This document shows positions 1 to 5,562 of a DNA stretch of 6,612 nucleotides, piece by piece; the first letter of the stretch is position 1, and the number at the start of each line of letters is the position of its first letter. Source of the DNA: a bacterium (GTDB lineage Bacteria; Zhuqueibacterota; Zhuqueibacteria; Thermofontimicrobiales; Thermofontimicrobiaceae); NCBI GenBank assembly GCA_011046315.1, contig DSAU01000338.1, forward strand, positions 1 to 6,612. The letters are read 5' to 3'. Under the pieces are notes generated by a model that did not search any database, was not told the origin of the DNA, and saw only the letters and a program-made list of their open reading frames with translations. A program made the translations under genes and the position numbers.

Positions 1-13
1 AAAAAGAAGTATT

Positions 14-80
14 ACACGAATTTCACAAATTTATGCTTTGCTAACTTCCAAGCAATCAATTCGTGTTAAGTCGTGAAATT
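14..80. repeat. Degenerate inverted repeat with ACACGAATT / AATTCGTGT arms
   Basis: ACACGAATT at 14-22 is the exact reverse complement of AATTCGTGT at 58-66. The overlapping AATTTCAC at 19-26 is the exact reverse complement of GTGAAATT at 73-80. The right arm also holds two direct TCGTG units, at 61-65 and 71-75. Seen directly: short matching arms around a 35-51 nt centre. Inferred: this resembles the dispersed 'cacgaatt...aattcgtg' intergenic repeats of many environmental bacterial genomes. One copy alone cannot prove it is a family member. Confidence 0.4.
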
Positions 81-301
81 GGTTCTTTTAGCTTTTTAGA
101 GTGGAATCACAGAATCTCATATTTTATATTTCGGCAGTTATCATATAATCAGAATATTGAGCGATGGCATCAGTCTATGTCTTTATTGGATTGAGCAAAA
201 AAAAAAAAGATTCGCTTAGCCTACAAATATAGCACTTATTTAATTTTTTAGCGTTAAAATATCGAAGCTCAATGAATGAATATACCAATGAATCTAAAAA
301 T

Positions 302-305
302 GAGG
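302..305 (+). promoter_or_regulatory. Ribosome binding site (GAGG) deciding the hutU start
   Basis: GAGG lies 6 nt upstream of the ATG at 312 and only 3 nt upstream of the ATG at 309. The upstream in-frame ATG at 276 has nothing better than a weak GAAG at 264-267. This site therefore favours initiation at 312. Confidence 0.5.
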
Positions 306-311
306 CGTATG

Positions 312-2342
312 ATGAAAAACAGAGAAATTTCAGAGGCAATGAAAATCAAATTGCCGTCCGAGTTGCCGCCGGTAGCGCAATTTGATCCAGCAATTCGTCG
401 GGCGCCAAATCGGGGCTTGAAATTATCCAAAAATGAAATCGTGATTGCTTTAAAAAATGCACTGCGTTATATTCCCGAAGAATTGCACGAAACGCTGGCG
501 CCGGAATTTTTAACCGAGCTGAAAACCATGGGCAGAATTTACGGCTATCGTTATCGGCCGACTGGGCGCATCTGGGGTAAGCCGGTGGATGAGTACAAAG
601 GTATTCTGGCGGCGCGAGCGTTGCAGGTGAATATCGACAACAATCTGGATTTTGACGTGGCGCTTTATCCCTATGAGTTGGTGACCTACGGCGAAACCGG
701 TCAAGTGTGTCAGAATTGGATGCAGTACCGACTGATTAAACAGTATCTGGAAATTTTGCGTGAGGATCAAACTCTGGTCGTCAGCTCGGGTCATCCACTG
801 GGAATTTTTCCTTCGCATGAAATGGCGCCGCGGGTGATTTCGACCAATGGATTGCTGGTGGGTCAGTGGGACAATCAGGAGAATTTTAATAAACTGGCAG
901 CAATGGGAGTTTCAAATTACGGGCAAATGACTGCCGGCGGCTGGATGTACATCGGACCGCAGGGCATTGTTCATGGAACGTATATTACAGTACTGAACGC
1001 CGGCAGGAAATATCTTGGTATTCCGGCGAATGGAGATTTGACCGGTATCTGTTATGTCTCATCCGGGCTCGGTGGAATGTCCGGCGCCCAGGCAAAAGCC
1101 ATCGAAATCGCCGGTGGTGTCGGCGTGCTCGCCGAGGTCGATTACAGTCGCATCAAAACGCGCCACGACCAGGGGTGGGTGAGTAAAGTCTCGGATAAAT
1201 TGGCCGAAGTTGCAAAATGGATACAAGAATATAAAGCTACTGGAAAACCGGTTTCCATTGCCTATTATGGAAATATTGTGGATCTGTTGGAATATATTGA
1301 TGAAAACGAGCTGGAGGTCGAGCTTCTATCGGATCAGACATCATGTCATGCGGTTTATGAAGGTGGTTACACGCCAGCTACAGTTAGTTTTGAAGAAGGG
1401 CGCAAGCTGCTTAAAGAAAATCCGGCTAAATTTAATAAGCTGGTGGATGAATCACTACGCCGGCATTATCGGGTGATCAAACGATTAACGGATAAAGGCG
1501 GCTTTTTCTGGGATTACGGTAATGCCTTTATGGCCTCGGTGTTCGATGCTGGGGAAAAGGAAATTGCCAAAAACGGCAGAGACACTGCTGATGGTTTTAT
1601 CTGGCCCTCGTATGTAGAGGATATTATGGGGCCGCTTTGCTTTGATCGCGGCTTTGGACCATTTCGTTGGGTGTGCCTATCGCGCAAAAATGAGGATTTA
1701 CAAAAAACAGACCAGGCAGCCATGTCCTGCATCGATCCCGGGTTGAGTGCGCTGCATCGCGACAATTACTATTGGATTAAAAACGCTGAACACAATAAAT
1801 TGGTCATCGGCACCAAAGCCCGCATTTTATATACCGATGAACAGGGTAGGGTGGAGATCGCGCTGAAATTTAACAAGATGGTGCGCGACAGTGAGACCGG
1901 ACCGGTGCTGATGGGGCGTGACCACCACGATGTCTCGGGTACTGACTCACCATTCCGCGAGACTGCCAATATTTACGATGGCAGCCGGACGACCGCGGAT
2001 ATGTCGGTTCAGTGCTTCGGCGGTAATATTGCGCGCGGCATGAGCCTGGTGGTGCTGTCCAACGGCGGTGGCACCGGCATCGGCAAAGCCAGCAACGGCG
2101 GTTTTGGGCTGCTGTTGGATGGTAGCGAAAAGACCGATCGCATTATACGCAGTGCATTATCCTGGGACGTGATGGGCGGCATCGCGCGTAGAAGCTGGGC
2201 GCGCAATGAACCGGCAATTGAGACGGCGCAAGCCTGGAATGAGAGACATCCGGGTGATGCTCAGATCACGCTGCCGTTTCTGGCAAAAGAAGGATTGGCA
2301 GAAGAGCTGGTGGAAAGTCAATTTTCTGAACTGAAGCCATGA
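312..2342 (+). CDS. hutU: Urocanate hydratase (urocanase), long eukaryote-like form
   Basis: Urocanase converts urocanate plus water to 4-imidazolone-5-propionate in the cytoplasm, using tightly bound NAD+ as an electrophile; it is step two of histidine catabolism. Numbering from the ATG at 312 (676 aa), these signatures are visible: YGQMTAGG at 203-210 followed by YIGPQGIVHG; the glycine-rich GLGGMSGAQ at 252-260 of the NAD-binding core; DQTSCH at 341-346; GFGPFRWVC at 447-455; DHHDVSGTDSPFRE at 537-550; and SNGGGTGIG at 583-591. The NIYDGS and SWDVMGGIARR segments and the length match the long animal/Bacteroidota-type enzyme (about 670 aa), not the roughly 557-aa Pseudomonas type. The cysteine known as Cys410 in P. 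putida falls, from my recalled alignment, at Leu506 in ARILY; as I recall, the human enzyme also has ARILY. The usual HNGGG reads SNGGG here. The start at 312 is chosen for its GAGG; the frame is open from 276. No other hut gene is in view. Confidence 0.95.
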   Translation: MKNREISEAMKIKLPSELPPVAQFDPAIRRAPNRGLKLSKNEIVIALKNALRYIPEELHETLAPEFLTELKTMGRIYGYRYRPTGRIWGKPVDEYKGILAARALQVNIDNNLDFDVALYPYELVTYGETGQVCQNWMQYRLIKQYLEILREDQTLVVSSGHPLGIFPSHEMAPRVISTNGLLVGQWDNQENFNKLAAMGVSNYGQMTAGGWMYIGPQGIVHGTYITVLNAGRKYLGIPANGDLTGICYVSSGLGGMSGAQAKAIEIAGGVGVLAEVDYSRIKTRHDQGWVSKVSDKLAEVAKWIQEYKATGKPVSIAYYGNIVDLLEYIDENELEVELLSDQTSCHAVYEGGYTPATVSFEEGRKLLKENPAKFNKLVDESLRRHYRVIKRLTDKGGFFWDYGNAFMASVFDAGEKEIAKNGRDTADGFIWPSYVEDIMGPLCFDRGFGPFRWVCLSRKNEDLQKTDQAAMSCIDPGLSALHRDNYYWIKNAEHNKLVIGTKARILYTDEQGRVEIALKFNKMVRDSETGPVLMGRDHHDVSGTDSPFRETANIYDGSRTTADMSVQCFGGNIARGMSLVVLSNGGGTGIGKASNGGFGLLLDGSEKTDRIIRSALSWDVMGGIARRSWARNEPAIETAQAWNERHPGDAQITLPFLAKEGLAEELVESQFSELKP

Positions 2343-2433
2343 TCTGCAATCGTGGGAACAAAAAAGACAGGAATTCCCGTTTCATCAATGATTGGTTTGC
2401 CCAATCGTATAGTCCGGGTGGGAAAAAAAAACT

Positions 2434-2461
2434 TTGATTTTTATGATAATTTTTGTATTTT
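2434..2461 (+). promoter_or_regulatory. Possible sigma70-like promoter for the FAD oxidase gene
   Basis: TTGATT at 2434-2439 and TATTTT at 2456-2461 are 16 nt apart, in an AT-rich stretch about 60 nt upstream of the next start codon. Each hexamer matches the consensus at four of six positions. In sequence this AT-rich, such matches arise easily by chance. The 180-bp gap after hutU makes an independent promoter plausible. Confidence 0.25.
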
Positions 2462-2522
2462 CATGAGTACTGAGAGAAAAAAAATACATGGTTAACCCTG
2501 ATTTTAAGACGAGGAGTATGTT

Positions 2523-4187
2523 ATGAATGATGTGAAGACAGAACTTGAAAAAATTGTTGGACCAGATTTTTTAATCACACCCGAAAAACCAGAATATCAC
2601 GCCTATACATTCGGAGACGCTACCATGTACCGGTCAAAGCCTGATTATGTGGCGTATCCGGGAACGGTGGAACAAATCCAACAGATCATCCGGCTGGCTA
2701 ACGAACGAGAAATTGCTGTTATTACGGCTGCTGGTTTAACCGGTTTGTCCGGGGGGGCAGTAGCGCAGGGCGGCATTTTGATGAATGTTACCCGGTTGCG
2801 CCAGGTTAAGGGAGTGGACGAAATTTCCAGGACGGTTACTGTGGAACCGGGGATGAGCTGCGCCAAACTGAATGAACATTTGGCCTCTTTTAGTTTAATA
2901 ATACCAGTGGCGCCAGCGTCGCATTTGGTTTCAACCATTGGCGCCAACATTGCTGAAGCCGCTGGCGGGACCTGGGGCATGTCCAAAGGCACTTTTAAAA
3001 ATTATCTATTGTCGATGAAAGTGGTTGACGGACAGGGCAATTTGTTTGAAACTGGCAAACCCTTTCCCAAACAGAGCACGGGTCCGGATTTGACGGCTCT
3101 GTTTATCGGGTCGGAGGGTACAATGGGTGTGATCGTTGAAATGACCTTCCGCTGCGACTATCTGCCCGAGGATATTTGGACTGCGAGAGCAGTTTTTGCC
3201 GAAGAATCAGCGTTGCAGAAAATTCATGAAGGATTAGCGCGCGATAAGATCAATCTTTTTTCGTTCGAATATATGGATGAAAAAATGATGAAATGTTTCG
3301 GTAAAGAAAATATGTTGCTGTTGTTGCAGACTGCCGGTTCCGCCGTTGATGCCAAAGTTGAAATGGAAAAGCTGATCAAGATGCTCAATGAATTGAATCC
3401 GACGGAGCTGAAATACACCAATGATCCCGAGCAAACAGATGAGTTGTATACTGAACGACGCAGCGCGCTGGGAGCGCTGGCAAAAGCCAACATTGACAAG
3501 CCGGTGATTATTCAGTTTGATCCGGTTCTGCCGCTAAAAAAGTTTACCCTGGGTATCGAGAAAATGCGCGAGCTGGCACGCAGGGAAAATCTGGAATTAA
3601 TTATTTACGGACACGCCGGCGATGGTAATTTGCATCCGACATTCATTGTCGAAGACGATCTGGAGCAGAAGAAAAAAGCGGCAAAGGTAATCCGTGAGTT
3701 TGACGAATGGGTAGAGAAGGAAGGCGGAGTTTATGCAGGTGAGCACGCGGTGGGATTTTTCCTGGGGAGAAGCCAGGACCAGATCCGGCCCGAGGTCGGT
3801 TCCTATTTGCGAAAAATAAAACAGGCATTCGATCCGAACGCTGTTTTAAACCCGGGAAAACTGATTGATAGCGTGGAGCCATCGTTGAAGATGACGCCGG
3901 TTAAACCCGAATATCAGGGCATTGCCAAAATTGTCTCGCTTTGCGCCAAGTGTCACTTGTGCAAAAACGACAGCCCCAAATTTGCCCAAACTCCGTTCGA
4001 GCACAATACCATTCGCGGTAGAATTGCCATGATCGATGCGGCAACCCGGGGGCAGATTGCGTTTAAGAATATTCAATCATTGGTGACTGAGATGGCGCCG
4101 TGGACTAAAGATATGAACTGCCCGACTTTTATTAAGGAACGAATGCAGGAATTAATCGATAAAAGTATTGCCCGGGCCAATGATTAG
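2523..4187 (+). CDS. FAD-binding oxidase, GlcD/D-lactate dehydrogenase family, with a ferredoxin-like C-terminal tail
   Basis: A 554-aa flavoprotein that probably oxidises a D-2-hydroxyacid (lactate- or glycolate-like), passing electrons to an iron-sulfur centre. The substrate cannot be read from sequence. The N-terminal FAD-binding (PCMH-type) domain spans about 35-215, with the pyrophosphate loop AAGLTGLSGGA at 69-79 and a second FAD segment, IGSEGTMGVIVE, near 195-206. The FAD-oxidase C domain spans about 220-450, with HAGDGNLHP at 364-372 and GEHAVG at 406-411 (usually GEHGIG). A tail from about 465 resembles the GlcF-type ferredoxin module: C474-x2-C477-x2-C480, then IRGRIAMI, then C533-P534. 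The cysteine expected before P485 is S484, and the first three cysteines of the second motif are missing. No CCG/HdrD-type domain follows. The start is well supported: GAGGAG at 2511-2516, 6 nt before the ATG. The gene is co-directional with hutU but 180 bp away, so co-transcription is uncertain. Confidence 0.88.
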   Translation: MNDVKTELEKIVGPDFLITPEKPEYHAYTFGDATMYRSKPDYVAYPGTVEQIQQIIRLANEREIAVITAAGLTGLSGGAVAQGGILMNVTRLRQVKGVDEISRTVTVEPGMSCAKLNEHLASFSLIIPVAPASHLVSTIGANIAEAAGGTWGMSKGTFKNYLLSMKVVDGQGNLFETGKPFPKQSTGPDLTALFIGSEGTMGVIVEMTFRCDYLPEDIWTARAVFAEESALQKIHEGLARDKINLFSFEYMDEKMMKCFGKENMLLLLQTAGSAVDAKVEMEKLIKMLNELNPTELKYTNDPEQTDELYTERRSALGALAKANIDKPVIIQFDPVLPLKKFTLGIEKMRELARRENLELIIYGHAGDGNLHPTFIVEDDLEQKKKAAKVIREFDEWVEKEGGVYAGEHAVGFFLGRSQDQIRPEVGSYLRKIKQAFDPNAVLNPGKLIDSVEPSLKMTPVKPEYQGIAKIVSLCAKCHLCKNDSPKFAQTPFEHNTIRGRIAMIDAATRGQIAFKNIQSLVTEMAPWTKDMNCPTFIKERMQELIDKSIARAND

Positions 4188-4254
4188 TTTTAAAAAAGTT
4201 GAATTTTGGTAATGGTGGCCTATAGTTTGCCGAGTCGATCAATAATCGATTAAT

Positions 4255-4295
4255 AAAAATCCGAGCAACCGGAGTTGATGCTCGGATTTTTTTTT
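4255..4295. terminator. Bidirectional rho-independent terminator between convergent genes
   Basis: A perfect 13-bp stem pairs 4255-4267 (AAAAATCCGAGCA) with 4279-4291 (TGCTCGGATTTTT) around an 11-nt loop. On the plus strand it is followed by a continuous nine-T run at 4287-4295, ending the FAD oxidase unit 68 nt after its stop. Read from the minus strand, the other arm supplies five Ts followed by ATTA. It can therefore also stop the converging operon, whose last stop codon is at 4310-4312. Confidence 0.9.
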
Positions 4296-4309
4296 ACGGG
4301 TAAATTGAC

Positions 4310-4723
4310 TCAAATTTTCAGCCGATAGTAATTTTTCACTTTGGCAACAATTTGAGGTTCGGTCATTTTATCAGCGGGTTCGACTGAAAGCAATTTTGGA
4401 GCGAGCGCTATGACTTTCTGAATTTCTTGGTTCAACTCTTTTTTTGCTGGTCCGGGTCCGAATAAATAGATTCTTTGAGCAGGGGTTATTTCTCGAATAA
4501 TTGACGAATAAAACTCCTTGAGCTGATGTTGACGCCGGAGTTTCGATTTTTCCACCGATACTCCACCTTTACTGTAGGGGGTTTTTGTACCACCCCCTCC
4601 GGTGGATTTGATAAGGGATTCGACATCGGATTGAATTGTTTTGGTAACCACTTGCCCATCCGGTGCTAAGTCTACCAGAAAGGCTTTTTGATGATCCACC
4701 CAAAGACCAACATTGTGTACCAT
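4310..4723 (-). CDS. Conserved hypothetical protein, small eRF1-like/host-attachment-type
   Basis: A 137-aa soluble protein with no signal peptide or membrane segment; its function is unknown. Visible segments are an N-terminal strand, LWVDHQKAFLVD (7-18); a glycine-rich, low-complexity linker (42-54); a charged helix, KLRRQHQLKEFYSSIIREI (61-79); a strand and loop, RIYLFGPGPAKKEL (84-97); and a C-terminal PADKMTEPQIVAKVKNYY (116-133). From memory, this order (a WIDH-type start, an FGPGEAK-type loop and a DKMTxxQIxAKV end) matches a family of small bacterial proteins usually called hypothetical and thought related to eRF1-like or host-attachment domains. I have not verified that relationship. 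The start is secure: AAAGGAG (complement of 4731-4737) sits 7 nt before the ATG. It is the last gene of the minus-strand cluster, 28 nt after the PEGA gene, and ends just before the shared terminator. Nothing in the sequence explains why it travels with envelope genes. Confidence 0.75.
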   Translation of the reverse strand: MVHNVGLWVDHQKAFLVDLAPDGQVVTKTIQSDVESLIKSTGGGGTKTPYSKGGVSVEKSKLRRQHQLKEFYSSIIREITPAQRIYLFGPGPAKKELNQEIQKVIALAPKLLSVEPADKMTEPQIVAKVKNYYRLKI

Positions 4724-4751
4724 ACCGTTTCTCCTTTCAAAAAGTGAAATT

Positions 4752-5561
4752 TTAAGGATAGGATTTCATCATAAAATAAAACGATAAAAACAAACATCCC
4801 TGGAAAAGCCCCAGGCAAATGTTGGTGTAGTGATCGTATTGAATAGTGCGATCATAATATCGATTCATCTTGTTGTAAGAACCTGAATTAAGATAACTTT
4901 GGTAATTATCGTCGGCCTGCCGTTTAAAATAAATCGAGGAGAGCCCTGTCAGGACGGACATTGTCCAGAAACCATAACTGGCGCGGCGATAGCGTGATTT
5001 TTGTCGCTGTTGCTGATTTTTTAAAAATTTCTTCAGGTTGAAAATTTCATCGATTTCCTTTAACTTTACTGATAAAAAGGGCTGCTCTAAGCTGTCTAAT
5101 TTTATTTTAAAATCTTGGAATCCGTCCTTTTGTAGTAATAGTTCAACCGTCAAATCGTCGGGAAACGGTGTATTAAGAGGTGTCTTGCCCATGAATTGAT
5201 CATTAATGCGAACCTCAGCCCGGTCAGGTTCAGTGCGAATACTTAGCAGCGACGGAAAATCAATTTTAACGGTCAATGTTTCCATGGGCTGAATGTAAAT
5301 TTCTTTGAAGAAATCTAACTGCCCCCACAGATGGCGATGAGGATTCAACGCGTTGATGGTGTGTCTGCCCGTATCGAGAGGGACCAGGGTCATTGGCGAA
5401 ACGCCGATCTGTTTATTGTCGATGATGATTGGTATTCCCGGCAGATTGACATCGATGTTGAGATAGCCAGCGGAAATTTGGTTTTGATCCAAAGCCGCTG
5501 TTTTGGAAAATATAAGCATTAACGCCAATGCTGCCATTGCGACCCATTTTCGACTTTGCAA
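4752..5561 (-). CDS. Secreted PEGA-domain protein with two C-terminal hydrophobic helices
   Basis: A 269-aa protein if started at the TTG at 5561-5559. The N-terminus is then a classic signal peptide: basic MQSRKW, a hydrophobic core to about residue 18, and a likely cleavage near KTAALD (20-25). Two PEGA-like beta-domains follow: about 32-69 (GYLNIDVNLPGIPIIIDNKQ, then IGVSPM and GRHTI) and about 104-148 (LLSIRTEPDRAEVRIND, then MGKTPL and LQKDGF). After a basic, glutamine-rich stretch (QQQRQKSRYRR, 183-193) come hydrophobic helices at about 196-212 and 245-265, separated by a tyrosine-rich polar loop. PEGA domains generally occur in surface or periplasmic proteins; the specific role here is unknown. 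The upstream propeller gene ends 1 nt before this TTG, and GAGGAG lies 7 nt upstream. The in-frame ATG at 5594 would add 11 residues and overlap the neighbour, and it lacks a good ribosome site. Translational coupling with the propeller gene is likely. Confidence 0.8.
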   Translation of the reverse strand: MQSRKWVAMAALALMLIFSKTAALDQNQISAGYLNIDVNLPGIPIIIDNKQIGVSPMTLVPLDTGRHTINALNPHRHLWGQLDFFKEIYIQPMETLTVKIDFPSLLSIRTEPDRAEVRINDQFMGKTPLNTPFPDDLTVELLLQKDGFQDFKIKLDSLEQPFLSVKLKEIDEIFNLKKFLKNQQQRQKSRYRRASYGFWTMSVLTGLSSIYFKRQADDNYQSYLNSGSYNKMNRYYDRTIQYDHYTNICLGLFQGCLFLSFYFMMKSYP

Positions 5562-5562
5562 A

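Larger units (their letters stand above)
1..311. other. AT-rich intergenic leader upstream of hutU
   Basis: No convincing gene or RNA is visible here. The stretch is AT-rich, with a 12-A run at 197-208 and a degenerate inverted repeat near its left end (listed separately). It presumably carries the promoter of the urocanase gene, but I cannot pick a -35/-10 pair with confidence. The reading frame of the urocanase is open from an ATG at 276, but the better start is at 312, so 276-311 is probably untranslated leader. Confidence 0.5.

Noticed and set aside
191..240. Promoter for hutU beginning with TTGAGC at 191
   Set aside because: No acceptable -10 hexamer occurs at 16-18 nt spacing, and AT-rich alternatives are too many to choose among.
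510..818. Minus-strand open frame of 102 codons inside hutU
   Set aside because: It lies antisense to a strongly conserved urocanase region and shows no family features or ribosome site; it is a shadow frame.
1210..2206. Further short open frames within hutU on both strands (1210-1476 plus; 1514-1765, 1769-1969 and 2009-2206 minus)
   Set aside because: All overlap the conserved urocanase frame completely and have the composition expected of shadow translations.
2354..2378. GGGAA / TTCCC inverted repeat just after hutU
   Set aside because: There are only five perfect pairs and no following T tract, consistent with chance.
2388..2408. Hairpin ATGATTGG / CCAATCGT after hutU, considered as a terminator
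   Set aside because: The stem is 8 bp with one G-T wobble, and no T run follows. It is too weak to call a terminator; hutU may read through or end elsewhere.
2645..4076. Minus-strand open frames inside the FAD oxidase gene
   Set aside because: They are antisense to recognisable FAD-binding, oxidase and ferredoxin motifs, with no independent coding evidence.
3942..4121. Possible frameshift or truncation of a larger FAD/CCG (HdrD-like) fusion
   Set aside because: The tail ends cleanly at a stop followed by a terminator, and no downstream frame encodes CCG motifs. An evolved short tail is a better reading than a broken gene.
4235..4249. TCGAT / ATCGA mini-hairpin before the terminator
   Set aside because: It is only five base pairs around a five-nt loop in AT-rich DNA, and the adjacent 13-bp hairpin explains termination.
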